A stretch of 26,524 bases of DNA from JAUMXJ01 sp041781135 (GTDB lineage Bacteria; Bacillota; Clostridia; Peptostreptococcales; Acidaminobacteraceae). Made by a program: the position numbers and the translations under genes. The stretch lies in the NCBI GenBank assembly GCA_041781135.1, contig JBHAZV010000045.1, positions 1 to 26,524 on the forward strand. Direction: 5' to 3'. The notes beneath the pieces are model-generated. The model searched no databases and was not told the origin of the DNA. It worked only from the letters and a program-made list of their open reading frames with translations. How positions within the stretch are numbered: the first letter of the stretch is position 1; each line of letters begins with the position of its first letter. This document shows, piece by piece, positions 13,763 through 22,657 of this stretch.

Positions 13763-15637
13763 ATGAAAGGTAAAAGAATTCTGGCCATCATCCTTGTACT
13801 TTCAATGGCCACAATGTTGTTTGCCGGATGTAATGGCGGCGGAACAACTACCACCACTACTCAGGGCGCAGCTGATACTACAACTATCGCCGCTGATACT
13901 ACTGTCGGTGCAGACACAACTACAACAACCGCAGGTGGCGAAACCGAAAACAAAGCAGCTGAACAGGTGCTTCTCTGGAATGTCGGCGCAGATCCAAAAA
14001 CTATCGACCCGACCCTCAACGGTGCTTCTGACGGCGGCGATGTCATAAGCCAGACATTTGAAGGCCTCGTAAGAGAAAGAGAGGGTATTGTTTACCCAGG
14101 TATTGCTGAATCATGGGAAATTTCTGAAGATGGTCTCACTTATACTTTCCATCTCAGAGAATCAAAATGGTCTGACGGAACTCCGCTTACAGCTAAAGAC
14201 TTCGTTTACGGCTGGCTCAGAGGCATGGACCCTCGTACTGCATCAGAGTATTCTTGGATTTGGGAATACACTAATATTGATGGCGCATTTGACCTCGTGC
14301 AGATGGCGCCTGAAAAACCGGAAGCTCCTGAAGAACTCTCCGAAGAAGACAAAGCAAACGAAGAAAAAGTTAAGGCTTACGAAGAAGCAAAAGCTCAGTA
14401 TGAAACTGACCTCGCTGCATACGAAAAACAGCTCGAAGATATGACTCCTTCAATCCTCGAAGCAATGGAAAAAGTCGGCGTCAAGGCCCAGGACGATCAC
14501 ACACTCGTAGTGACTCTCAAAACTCCTACCGACTACCTTCTTTCACTCTTGTCATTCTACCACTTCATGCCTATAAACGAGGCAGCTGTTGGAGAAACTA
14601 AAGAAGGCGAATGGGCTAAAAACCCTGCGACAGCGATCTCTAACGGACCGTTCAAGCTCGTTGAATACAAAATCGGCGACGGTCTCGTACTCGAAAAGAA
14701 TGAACATTACTGGAATGCAGAAAACGTTTACCTCACAAAAATCGTAGGTAAATTCATCGCGGAAGCTACTACTGCATACAGTGCTTACCAGAAGGGCGAA
14801 ATGCATGTCCTCGGTTCAGTTCCAAATCCTGAAATTCCAAAACTTATGGCTGAAAGCGAAGAATACCATGTATATCCTCTCCTCGGAACATACTACTACA
14901 ACTTCAACCTTGATCAGGATATGTGGAAAGACGCAAGAGTCAGAAGAGCATTCCAGCTCGCTATAAACAGAGAGCAGATCTGCGATACTCTCGCGACAGG
15001 CGTTGTTCCTGCAACAGGATTCATTCCTCCGGGATTCATCGACCATGAAGGCAGAGACTTCTTCGAAGTCAGCGGCGACTACGGCGTTCCTAAAGATGAT
15101 TCTGCTGTTGCCGAAGCACAGAAACTCATGGCTGAAGCCGGATATCCAAACGGCGAAGGCTTCCCTGAATTCACAATTACTTATAACACAAGCGAAGGCC
15201 ACAAGCTCATCGCTGAAATGGTTCAGGAAATGCTTAAAAAGAACCTCGGCGTAAACTGCAAACTCCAGAACGTTGAATGGGCTGTATTCCAGGATCAGAG
15301 AAGAAACGGACAGTTTGACCTTGCAAGAGGCGGCTGGCTCACTGACTACATGGATCCATCAGGTATGCTCTCGATCTTCACTTCGCAGAACGCGTACAAT
15401 GATCCAAGCTACAGTAATTCTGAATACGACGACCTGCTCTCTCTCGCTTCAAGCACAAACGGCAAAGAACACTTTGAAGCTCTCTACAAGGCGCAGGAAA
15501 TCCTTATGTCGGAACTTCCTGTTATGACAGTTTACCACTATACAGAATCGATTCTTGCTAAGTCAAACTTCGTGGGCTGGACAAGATCAGTTCTCGGCGC
15601 TATCGACTTCGCAAACGCTTACTTTGTAGAAGAATAA
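13763..15637 (+). CDS. oppA: Peptide-binding lipoprotein OppA
   Basis: The 624-residue precursor has a signal peptide ending in lipobox FAGC (Cys23) and a Thr/Ala-rich spacer (28-62). The SBP_bac_5 fold follows: LLWNVGADPKTIDP, the family signature region LTYTFHLRESKWSDGTPLTAKDF split around residue 128-150, and a C-terminal VMTVYHYTESILAK. Residues about 180-230, rich in Glu, Lys and Ala (from APEKPEAPEELSEEDKANEE), form an apparent coiled-coil insertion absent from standard OppA. Length is about 80 residues above usual, from the spacer and the insertion. Codon choice (CTC for Leu, frequent GAA/AAA) differs somewhat from neighbours and suggests high expression. It delivers peptides to OppBCDF and has its own promoter and terminator. 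Confidence 0.95.
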   Translation: MKGKRILAIILVLSMATMLFAGCNGGGTTTTTTQGAADTTTIAADTTVGADTTTTTAGGETENKAAEQVLLWNVGADPKTIDPTLNGASDGGDVISQTFEGLVREREGIVYPGIAESWEISEDGLTYTFHLRESKWSDGTPLTAKDFVYGWLRGMDPRTASEYSWIWEYTNIDGAFDLVQMAPEKPEAPEELSEEDKANEEKVKAYEEAKAQYETDLAAYEKQLEDMTPSILEAMEKVGVKAQDDHTLVVTLKTPTDYLLSLLSFYHFMPINEAAVGETKEGEWAKNPATAISNGPFKLVEYKIGDGLVLEKNEHYWNAENVYLTKIVGKFIAEATTAYSAYQKGEMHVLGSVPNPEIPKLMAESEEYHVYPLLGTYYYNFNLDQDMWKDARVRRAFQLAINREQICDTLATGVVPATGFIPPGFIDHEGRDFFEVSGDYGVPKDDSAVAEAQKLMAEAGYPNGEGFPEFTITYNTSEGHKLIAEMVQEMLKKNLGVNCKLQNVEWAVFQDQRRNGQFDLARGGWLTDYMDPSGMLSIFTSQNAYNDPSYSNSEYDDLLSLASSTNGKEHFEALYKAQEILMSELPVMTVYHYTESILAKSNFVGWTRSVLGAIDFANAYFVEE

Positions 15638-15663
15638 GCGCAGTAATTAAATAATCAAACAGC

Positions 15664-15701
15664 AAAAGGGATGTTACCGCAAGGTAGCATCCCTTTTAAC
15701 A
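15664..15701 (+). terminator. Intrinsic terminator of oppA
   Basis: A 15-bp stem, 15664-15678 / 15683-15697 (one G-T pair), is closed by a GCAA tetraloop and ends in TTTT. It begins 27 bp after the oppA stop. Its minus-strand side also ends in TTTT, so it could stop pyrBI read-through as well. Confidence 0.92.
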
Positions 15702-15710
15702 TTTCTTCAC

Positions 15711-15800
15711 GGCAAAACTTTGAAAAAAGTTTTTGCCATATACTTGCGCATTAGGTCGTTCCAAATCGGATAAAGAATTAATTTCGCACGACCAATGTGC
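15711..15800 (-). terminator. Two inverted repeats downstream of pyrI
   Basis: One hairpin (15711-15737) pairs GGCAAAACTTT with AAAGTTTTTGCC, with one bulged A. A second, longer one pairs 15746-15759 with 15788-15800 (GCGCATTAGGTCGT against ACGACCAATGTGC, one bulge and one G-T) around a 28-nt loop. The second starts 6 bp beyond the pyrI stop. Neither has a clear T run, so termination is likely but not certain. Confidence 0.45.
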
Positions 15801-15806
15801 CGAAGT

Positions 15807-16235
15807 CTAAAGCTTATACTCTGTTATCTCCTCGCAGTACGAGCAGGAGTAAAGCAGCTTTGGCTCCTTGCTGACAAGCGAGAATTCCGGCACTGCATAA
15901 TCGTCGGTATGGCTTATACACCTTGGATTATGACACTTTATGCCGCCGCGGATCACTGACGGCACTGCGGTTTTTATTTTTTTCACTAACTTATCGTTTT
16001 CGATGTAATTTACGGTTATATTTTCGTCTATAAGCCCAAGCATATCCACATCTATATTCTTTGCGCCTTCTATTTTAATTATGTCTTTTTTACCGTAAAG
16101 TTTTGAGTTTACATTCATCAGCAACACGACAGGATGTTTTGTGTCCTTAAAAAGCTTATTAAAAATTGTAAGTCCCGTTCCTGCTTTTATATGGTCGATA
16201 ACTATTCCGTTTTCTATACCCTTAACTTCCAACAT
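15807..16235 (-). CDS. pyrI: Aspartate carbamoyltransferase regulatory subunit PyrI
   Basis: The 142-residue protein has the allosteric nucleotide-binding domain (1-95, starting LEVKGIENGIVIDHI) and a zinc domain with Cys101, Cys106, Cys131 and Cys134, all four ligands present. PyrI dimers join PyrB trimers and confer feedback control by CTP/ATP in the E. coli enzyme. Start is set by AGGAGGT 8 bp upstream. It follows pyrB by 19 bp on the same transcript. Confidence 0.97.
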   Translation of the reverse strand: MLEVKGIENGIVIDHIKAGTGLTIFNKLFKDTKHPVVLLMNVNSKLYGKKDIIKIEGAKNIDVDMLGLIDENITVNYIENDKLVKKIKTAVPSVIRGGIKCHNPRCISHTDDYAVPEFSLVSKEPKLLYSCSYCEEITEYKL

Positions 16236-16254
16236 ATTACTTTACCTCCTTTTT

Positions 16255-17190
16255 TTATTTGCCGACGCCGAGCAGCTTCATAATAAGCGCCATTCTCACA
16301 TATACCCCAAGCTGGGCCTGCTCAAAATACACCGCGTGACTGAGTTCGTCCACATCGTACGCTATTTCATTTACCCTCGGCAGCGGATGCATAACTATCA
16401 TATTCGACCGCACATTGGCAAGCTTGGACGCCCTTAGTATAAAAGAATCCTTAAGCCTTAAATAGTCCGCTTCATTGAAAAAACGTTCCTTCTGTATTCG
16501 TGTCATATAGCAGATATCGACATCATTGATGACCTCCTCCATAGAGGTAGTTTCGTGCAGCTTGCAGCCGTACTCGCCGATTAGCTGACGCTTTAAGAAA
16601 TCAGGGATCTGTAGCTCCTGAGGCGAAACGAGATAAAACTCCCTATTTCCGAACCTCGCAAGAGTCCTTATGAGAGAATGGACTGTCCTGCCGTACCTGA
16701 GATCGCCAAAAAATCCGACGCTGTTTCCGGATATTTTGCCTAGATACTTTTTTATGGTTATAAGGTCGGTAAGCGTCTGGGTCGGATGCATATGACCGCC
16801 GTCGCCGCCGTTAATAATCGGAACGCTCGAATACTGTGAGGCGAGCTTTGGAGCGCCTTCTTTCGGATGCCTCATGACAATAATGTCGGAATATGAACCC
16901 ATCACCCTAATAGTATCGGCAAGGCTCTCGCCCTTTTGAGTGGATGATGTCGATGCATCGGAAAATCCTATGATCTGCCCACCGAGCCTCAGCATAGCGG
17001 CATCAAAACTGAATTTTGTCCTGGTACTTGGCTCAAAAAAAAGCGATGCCAGAATTTTTCCTTCGCACGCTTTTCCATAATCAGCAATATTCTTTTCAAT
17101 ATCAAGACCTGTCTCAACGAGTTCCTCAATCTCTTGAATGCTAAAATCTTCGGGTTCAATCAGATGTCTAATCTTTTTTGAGTCCACCAT
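16255..17190 (-). CDS. pyrB: Aspartate carbamoyltransferase catalytic subunit PyrB
   Basis: The 311-residue enzyme joins carbamoyl phosphate and aspartate in the first committed step of pyrimidine synthesis. The carbamoyl-phosphate loop STRT is at 55-58. The neighbouring-subunit loop has Ser82 and Lys86. RHP is at 107-109 and HPTQ at 135-138; the aspartate-binding HPLPR occurs near the C-terminus. Length is standard. Start at 17190 follows AGGAGG by 8 bp. No other pyr gene is in the window. Confidence 0.97.
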   Translation of the reverse strand: MVDSKKIRHLIEPEDFSIQEIEELVETGLDIEKNIADYGKACEGKILASLFFEPSTRTKFSFDAAMLRLGGQIIGFSDASTSSTQKGESLADTIRVMGSYSDIIVMRHPKEGAPKLASQYSSVPIINGGDGGHMHPTQTLTDLITIKKYLGKISGNSVGFFGDLRYGRTVHSLIRTLARFGNREFYLVSPQELQIPDFLKRQLIGEYGCKLHETTSMEEVINDVDICYMTRIQKERFFNEADYLRLKDSFILRASKLANVRSNMIVMHPLPRVNEIAYDVDELSHAVYFEQAQLGVYVRMALIMKLLGVGK

Positions 17191-17219
17191 TTGTCGCCTC
17201 CTAAAATTTTTTTCGAAAT

Positions 17220-17248
17220 ATTTTACAGCTAATTTGCCGCAGGGTCAA
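17220..17248 (-). promoter_or_regulatory. Promoter of pyrBI
   Basis: On the minus strand TTGACC (17248-17243) and TAAAAT (17225-17220) are 17 bp apart. Initiation near 17213 leaves a leader of only about 23 nt, too short for a PyrR-type or pyrBI-type attenuator. Control, if any, must act at initiation or on the enzyme. Confidence 0.7.
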
Positions 17249-17417
17249 ATGAATTATATGTAATAGTATCTTATTTAGAAGCATAATTATGTGTATAATT
17301 AGATTTTTTATCTGGTGAATACCATTTTCACACTACTTCAAGCCTATGAAAAGTAATTTGTTCAAAGTTTATGTAATAAATCGTTATACAATATTTCCGC
17401 ATTGAAGCATTACTCTA

Positions 17418-17426
17418 TGCTATACT
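17418..17426 (+). promoter_or_regulatory. Candidate extended -10 promoter of the SLH transglutaminase-like gene
   Basis: TGCTATACT has the TGn extension and a near-consensus -10, 42 bp before the start codon at 17468. No matching -35 is seen. The A/T-rich 17250-17400 stretch between the divergent genes holds other TATA-like matches, so this choice is tentative. Confidence 0.4.
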
Positions 17427-17467
17427 CTTCTACAGATTATAAACAAAGACTTATTAAGAGAGGAAAA

Positions 17468-20413
17468 ATGACAAACAAGCTAATTTACCGCCTGACAGCA
17501 GTGGCGCTGATTGCATCGCTGCTGTTTTCTTCGGCGAACGGCATTGTCCATGGGGACACTTCCAACGGCTCGTCTATCAGCTATTCAGAGCCAAAAATTA
17601 CAGATTCCGAACTCGGGCAGCTGCTTGACAAAATCACGAAAGAATTTGGCTCAGACAGAGAAATTCCAAGCGAAGACATGAAACTCAGAAGCAAGCAAAT
17701 ACAAATGCTGCCCGAACAAACACATCAAATGGAACTTTTATACAAAAACGGCACAAAAGTAGAAGGCGTAACATGGTTTGCAATCGTGCGATATCCCGAG
17801 AATGCCATCTATCTCGGAGGCGACAACAGAATGACTACCGATGGCGCTAACTTTTTTCTTTCTGAAAACGGGCTGATAACCGCGCTAAAACCCGGAGATT
17901 TCCAGGTATGGGCGAAAGTTGGCGATTACCTGTACAGAAGCTCCGTCAAAATAGAAAGCCCATCTGAGCATTCAGCTTCCAATAAGATAAGGGCGACAGA
18001 CACACAGGCAGAAGCTATAGCGCAAAAGTTCCAACACCTTGATGATTTGGACAAAATACTCCTCGTTCATAACTACCTCATAGAAAAGATCGACTATGAC
18101 CTCAGCTTACAGTACAATCAATTCCACGAGTATAATGCGCTTGTGGAGGGAAAAGCAGTTTGTTACGGTTATGCCAGAGCATTCGGCTTACTGATGAACA
18201 AGCTCGGAGTTGAGACTGTCACCGAAACCGGCAGAATGACCTCAAACCCAAGAATACGCCACGCCTGGAACAGGGTTAAAATCAACGGAAAATGGTATTT
18301 CATAGACTTGACATGGGATGACGGAAGAGAAAAAGAAGATCTGGACCTTAGATACAGAAATTTTATGATCGATGAGGAAACTCTGATCAAAAATGACCAC
18401 ACAAGGGATGGCTGGTCGGAAAGCAGCAATCTTGGGGGCAAAGAATTTATGTACTACCCTCATATAAAAAGAGGGATTTTTGCCGCCACCGACCACGAAA
18501 TTGACGAAATCGTACTAAAGCAATTGGATATGTCCAACGGCAGTTCGTATACCGCAAGGCTGTATGTACCTGAATCAGACGGTCAGAGGGAGGAGTTCCT
18601 CAGAGAATATATCCAGAGTGTTATGCTAAGTACCGCTCAGGAGCTCGGCGCAAATGTGGAAAGAGTCAGCAAAAAGGTCACTGTTGGAGACTACACGCTC
18701 TATGAATACACAGTTTCGGGACTAAGCACTGACAATCAGTCGGAGGTCAGGTTCGAAAACGCCGAAATCTCAAACAACGAAGAAGAAACTACACACTCAA
18801 TCACTTTGAGTTTTAATAAATCGAGGCTCGGCCTGCAAAAACACAATATCGCTATAGTAAAAAGCGGAGAATCAGCAAACAAAAAACGTCCTATGATGGA
18901 CGCTACCATAGAAAGCCTGGCACTTGTAAACGACGACGGCGCCAGCAGCACATACGAATTGAAAATCAAGGACATACTGGTAGAAGACGGAGAAAATCTG
19001 GATATTATAGTTACAAAAAGAGGTCTTAACTTCGAAAATGACAGAAGAAGCATAACAGTAAATATATCCAAGGAGGAAACTCCAACCGCTGTTTTCGAAG
19101 CGACAGGCTTTAAGGAAGGGCTTTTGCGAATCGAAGAATCGGGGGTCAGATTCACGACAGGCGACGGAATATGGCAGGAAACGGAGTCAGGCGGCACATA
19201 TACAGTAAACACTGTATATGGCAAACCGATAGTCCTCTACAAAAAAAGCACTTCGGATGGCAAGCTTCGCTCGGACTCGCAAAGGATAAATGTTGAATAC
19301 CAGCCATATCCTGACTGGGTCACTTCAGAACCCGCAACAAAAGGTCAGAACGACGGCAAAATCTTAGGTGTCTCTTCACAGTACCAATACAAGCACGAAA
19401 ACTCGCAGGATTGGATAGATGTGGCGTCCGGTGCCCAAGAAGTAATCGGTCTGCCCGCAGGCAATTATAAAGTACGCCTTAAACCAAACGGACTGACCAT
19501 GGCGTCGCAGCCGTTTGACATCGTAATCGGCGAAACAGAAACAAGTACTGACGCTACTACAACAAATAACGGCGCTTCAGACGGAGCGTCCAGCGGAGCG
19601 GCAGGCGGTACATCAAGCAGCGCTTCCGGAGGCAATATTTCCGGTGGTGCTTTCGGTAGTACGACCGGCACAAGCATAGGAGGCGGCGTATCCGACGGCG
19701 TATCCGACGGCGTATCCGGCGGTATTTCAGGAAGCGGCGGCGCTTCAGGTGGCACATCTGGCGAAAACGTTGTTTCAGGCAAAATCGAAACCACCGACTC
19801 TAAAACCACTAATCTTACATCATCCGAGACAAACGCCAACCGCGCCACTAAGAAAATCTCAAATTTTGAAGATATTCAAAATCATTGGGCAAAAGCAGCA
19901 ATCGCCGTCGCCGTCGAAAACAATATCTTCAACGGAGTCAGCGAAAAAAGTTTCGCTCCTGACAATTCCGTATCACGAGGAATGTTTGTTACAATCTTAG
20001 GAAGGCTGGCAAATGCCGAAACCGCCGAAAATTTAGGTCAACAAAAATCATTTGCCGACATCGACTACAAAAAATACTACGCGCCGTACGCCGAATGGGC
20101 AAAACAAAACAATATAGTAACCGGGATAGACGCAGCAATCTTTGCTCCGGATGCCGAAATAACCCGTGAACAAGTCGCTGTAATACTTGTGCGCTACCTA
20201 AGAATACGCGGCATAGCTATGGAACAAAAAGAATCAACTGCGGAGTTTGCCGACAGCGAACAGATCAGCGCATGGGCAAGGGAGGCCGTACAAGCAATGC
20301 AAAGCCTTGGGCTCTTCACCGGCCGATCAGACAATAAATTCATGCCGAAAGATCCGATAACACGCGCAGAAATTGCCGTAATCGCGTCAAGACTCGTCAA
20401 AATAATTAAATAA
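17468..20413 (+). CDS. S-layer-anchored surface protein with transglutaminase-like domain
   Basis: The start at 17468 follows GAGAGG and begins a signal peptide (LTAVALIASLLFSSANG); the frame is open further upstream but without a binding site. The 981-residue product has a Big2-like beta domain (about 88-165). A transglutaminase-like cysteine-protease fold (about 190-300) follows with a full catalytic triad: Cys232 in AVCYGYA, His265 in RHAWN, Asp280 in YFIDLTWDD. The middle (300-700) is beta-rich and unassigned. A Gly/Ser-rich linker (702-766) leads to three SLH repeats starting near 800, 860 and 926. SLH domains bind secondary cell-wall polymer, so the protein is displayed on the wall. Whether it cleaves or cross-links proteins is unknown; bacterial members of this fold are often proteases or amidases. 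Confidence 0.88.
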   Translation: MTNKLIYRLTAVALIASLLFSSANGIVHGDTSNGSSISYSEPKITDSELGQLLDKITKEFGSDREIPSEDMKLRSKQIQMLPEQTHQMELLYKNGTKVEGVTWFAIVRYPENAIYLGGDNRMTTDGANFFLSENGLITALKPGDFQVWAKVGDYLYRSSVKIESPSEHSASNKIRATDTQAEAIAQKFQHLDDLDKILLVHNYLIEKIDYDLSLQYNQFHEYNALVEGKAVCYGYARAFGLLMNKLGVETVTETGRMTSNPRIRHAWNRVKINGKWYFIDLTWDDGREKEDLDLRYRNFMIDEETLIKNDHTRDGWSESSNLGGKEFMYYPHIKRGIFAATDHEIDEIVLKQLDMSNGSSYTARLYVPESDGQREEFLREYIQSVMLSTAQELGANVERVSKKVTVGDYTLYEYTVSGLSTDNQSEVRFENAEISNNEEETTHSITLSFNKSRLGLQKHNIAIVKSGESANKKRPMMDATIESLALVNDDGASSTYELKIKDILVEDGENLDIIVTKRGLNFENDRRSITVNISKEETPTAVFEATGFKEGLLRIEESGVRFTTGDGIWQETESGGTYTVNTVYGKPIVLYKKSTSDGKLRSDSQRINVEYQPYPDWVTSEPATKGQNDGKILGVSSQYQYKHENSQDWIDVASGAQEVIGLPAGNYKVRLKPNGLTMASQPFDIVIGETETSTDATTTNNGASDGASSGAAGGTSSSASGGNISGGAFGSTTGTSIGGGVSDGVSDGVSGGISGSGGASGGTSGENVVSGKIETTDSKTTNLTSSETNANRATKKISNFEDIQNHWAKAAIAVAVENNIFNGVSEKSFAPDNSVSRGMFVTILGRLANAETAENLGQQKSFADIDYKKYYAPYAEWAKQNNIVTGIDAAIFAPDAEITREQVAVILVRYLRIRGIAMEQKESTAEFADSEQISAWAREAVQAMQSLGLFTGRSDNKFMPKDPITRAEIAVIASRLVKIIK
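19685..19720 (+). repeat. 12-bp tandem repeat in the Gly/Ser linker
   Basis: Three copies of GGCGTATCCGAC lie head to tail (the last ends GGC). They encode a repeated Gly-Val-Ser-Asp. Being in frame, copy-number change would alter linker length without breaking the protein. Confidence 0.9.
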
Positions 20414-20433
20414 AAATAACAAAATGAACACAA

Positions 20434-20468
20434 AAAATCACTTCAGAGCAAGACCCTGAAGTGATTTT
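20434..20468. terminator. Bidirectional terminator between SLH protein and chemoreceptor genes
   Basis: A perfect 13-bp stem AAAATCACTTCAG (20434-20446) / CTGAAGTGATTTT (20456-20468) with a 9-nt loop has T-rich sequence on both strands. It lies 21 bp after one stop and 20 bp after the other, serving both convergent genes. Confidence 0.9.
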
Positions 20469-20487
20469 CTATTTTTATTTCCGTTTC

Positions 20488-22482
20488 TTATATCGCAAAC
20501 TTGCTGATCTCTTCTTTGAGCGCGCCGGCCATGCTCGAAAGCACGCCTGATTTTTCTGAAACCTCACGGATTTTCTGCTGCTGCTCACTTGAATTTTCTG
20601 CCACGCTTGCCAGGGTTGCGGCATTTTCCTCTGAAATTGCAGACAGCGATTCAAAAATATTCATTACGTCGACTTTAGCAGTCTGCATTTGCTCGAACAC
20701 CCCATTTGCGCTTCGCACCGCGCCGTCCGTAGTATCCACAGAAGATTCAATACTCGTATACTTTTCTGTCAGATCAAGAACCTTGGCGCGCTCACTATGC
20801 ACTATATCGATGACATCACGCATTTTTTCGACCGCAAAGCTCGCATTGTCCTTAAGCGCATCTACGATTTCATTAATATTTTTTACAGATTTTGACGATT
20901 CCTCCGCAAGCTTCCTTACCTCATCTGCAACCACAGAAAAACCTCTTCCGACCTCGCCTACCCTCGCCGCCTCTATAGATGCGTTAAGCGCAAGAAGGTT
21001 CGTCTGATCAGCCATAGACTGGATTACCTCGCTCGCAGCAGTAATCTCTACGGACTTTTGTTCAGTCGACCGCACAATCTCGTTGATTTCGGAAATAGCC
21101 GCCTCCGATCGATCCGAGAGCCTTACAAGCTCTTCGAGGCTGACTTTGCCATTAAGTATCATGCCCCTTGAATCATCGGTAGATCTCACTATCTGCATTG
21201 TATATTCCGTACTGCTCTGAATAAGATCACCCAACTCAACCATTCGCGCGAGTCCGCGCTCTGTCGCATAAGCCTGCTCTGTAGCCACATCGGAAATATT
21301 TGAAATTGAGCCTGCTATCTCCTCCGAATACTTCGAACTCACTCCTGTGTTGTCGCTGAGCTCGACAGAGGTACTAAGCACGCTGTCAGAGGTCAGCTCG
21401 ATATTTGAAATCATGCTCTTTATTTGCGCGGCAAACGAATTGAGCGTCTGAGCCAAAGCACCTATTTCGTCATTCTGCCTGAATCTTATTTCGCTAAGAC
21501 TGATTTTACCTGACGAATCCATAGAAAACGAATTATTTATCGCATTGATCGGCTTAATTATCAGCCGTGAATTGAGCATAAAGACTACGACGCAAAACAG
21601 CACCATGGCGCCTATATTCACAAGCCCTATCTTTCCCATTACAGTCCAGATATCCTTACTCATCTCATGGGCAGGAACAATGCTCACAAGCGTCCAATCA
21701 GTTCCATCTACCCTGGTAGCCGCCATGTATCGAACCTCGCCGCCATACCTATATTCAATAAGCTCTGACTGAGCCGAACTGATTATTTTCTGAACGCTTT
21801 CACTCGCAATTTCCTCCGAAAGTTTTGCGTTCTCAACCTCCTGTATAAGCGCTCCTGCCGAATCTATCAGATGCACTCTGCCGTAAGTACCTATCTCTGC
21901 TGTTTCGATCTGATTGACAATGGTGTCTACAGCTATATCCATACCTATTACCCCGACAAATTCATTTTTTTCGTCGTAAACAGGTGCGGATACCGTCAAA
22001 ACAAGCGCGTTCGTAAAGGCATCTACATATGGGTCACTAATAACAATCGATTTTGCCTGCTCTGTATCAATATACCACGGTCGTTTCCGAGGATCATACC
22101 CTTCCGGAACGCTCTTATCCGGCATTTTATATGTCTTGCCATCGACAGTGCCCATGTAGTATGCATATATTCCCCCAAAATTCTCTACAAAAAGCCCCAA
22201 ATGCTCATATATCCTGTCTTCTTCAGATCTACTGTTTGTCCTCACCTTTCTTAACGCAGGATATTCAGCCGAAAGTTCTGCTGCATTTTTGAAAGTCTGC
22301 AAGTAATTTTGAATTGATTCATTTATCTGCGCCTGAACCTGAATAGAACTTGCCTGCACCGAGACTCTGTTTGCAGCAATCTGCGAAAAATAAAGAAATA
22401 TCATGGACATAAGCATTATCACAATCATCCCAACTGTGAACGTAGCTATAAACTTTACTCCTATTTTTCCCTTCGCTTTCAT
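20488..22482 (-). CDS. Methyl-accepting chemotaxis protein with dCache sensor
   Basis: The 664-residue receptor has TM1 (10-32), an extracellular double-Cache domain (about 40-275), TM2 (283-303), HAMP (304-360) and a cytoplasmic signalling domain. The signalling hairpin reads QTNLLALNASIEAARVGEVG then RGFSVVADEVRKLAEESSKS (493-532), the CheA/CheW contact tip. In the sensor, YDPRKRPWY (129-137) and DPYVDAFT (150-157) match the residue pattern described for amino-acid-binding dCache_1 domains (Tyr, Arg, Trp-Tyr, Asp), so an amino-acid ligand is a reasonable inference. Start at 22482 follows GGAGG. It is a single-gene unit with its own promoter. Confidence 0.95.
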   Translation of the reverse strand: MKAKGKIGVKFIATFTVGMIVIMLMSMIFLYFSQIAANRVSVQASSIQVQAQINESIQNYLQTFKNAAELSAEYPALRKVRTNSRSEEDRIYEHLGLFVENFGGIYAYYMGTVDGKTYKMPDKSVPEGYDPRKRPWYIDTEQAKSIVISDPYVDAFTNALVLTVSAPVYDEKNEFVGVIGMDIAVDTIVNQIETAEIGTYGRVHLIDSAGALIQEVENAKLSEEIASESVQKIISSAQSELIEYRYGGEVRYMAATRVDGTDWTLVSIVPAHEMSKDIWTVMGKIGLVNIGAMVLFCVVVFMLNSRLIIKPINAINNSFSMDSSGKISLSEIRFRQNDEIGALAQTLNSFAAQIKSMISNIELTSDSVLSTSVELSDNTGVSSKYSEEIAGSISNISDVATEQAYATERGLARMVELGDLIQSSTEYTMQIVRSTDDSRGMILNGKVSLEELVRLSDRSEAAISEINEIVRSTEQKSVEITAASEVIQSMADQTNLLALNASIEAARVGEVGRGFSVVADEVRKLAEESSKSVKNINEIVDALKDNASFAVEKMRDVIDIVHSERAKVLDLTEKYTSIESSVDTTDGAVRSANGVFEQMQTAKVDVMNIFESLSAISEENAATLASVAENSSEQQQKIREVSEKSGVLSSMAGALKEEISKFAI

Positions 22483-22535
22483 TTTTCCTCCAAATTTTTA
22501 TAAATTCTGCGACTCAGTATTTATAATTTGTTTAC

Positions 22536-22564
22536 ATTATACCTCTTTGTCAGTTTTGTTACAA
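22536..22564 (-). promoter_or_regulatory. Promoter of the chemoreceptor gene
   Basis: On the minus strand TTGTAA (22564-22559) and a perfect TATAAT (22541-22536) are 17 bp apart. This is a housekeeping sigma-type promoter; I see no flagellar sigma-28 motif (TAAA-N15-GCCGATAA). Confidence 0.65.
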
Positions 22565-22573
22565 GCGATTAAA

Positions 22574-22619
22574 TAAAAAAACAGAGGAATATCCGCAAGA
22601 TACTACGAATACTCCTTGT
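22574..22619 (-). terminator. Intrinsic terminator after cbiC
   Basis: Read on the minus strand, ACAAGGAGTATTC pairs with GGATATTCCTCTGT (one bulge, G-T pairs) and runs into seven T. It lies about 39 bp after the cbiC stop and ends the nfnA-nfnB-cbiC transcript. Confidence 0.7.
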
Positions 22620-22657
22620 CACACCGAAATTTACTTTAATATATTAGGTGTCTTTTG

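Noticed and set aside
17191..17219. Pyrimidine-responsive attenuator before pyrB
   Set aside because: The leader predicted from the promoter is about 23 nt, with no hairpins.
17402..17467. Upstream extension of the SLH protein
   Set aside because: It overlaps the promoter region, has no ribosome binding site and would bury the signal peptide.
19685..19720. CRISPR-like repeat
   Set aside because: Head-to-tail 12-bp coding repeats without spacers.
19465..19848. Antisense ORF of 127 codons across the SLH protein linker
   Set aside because: Proline-rich shadow of the repetitive Gly/Ser codons; no start signals.
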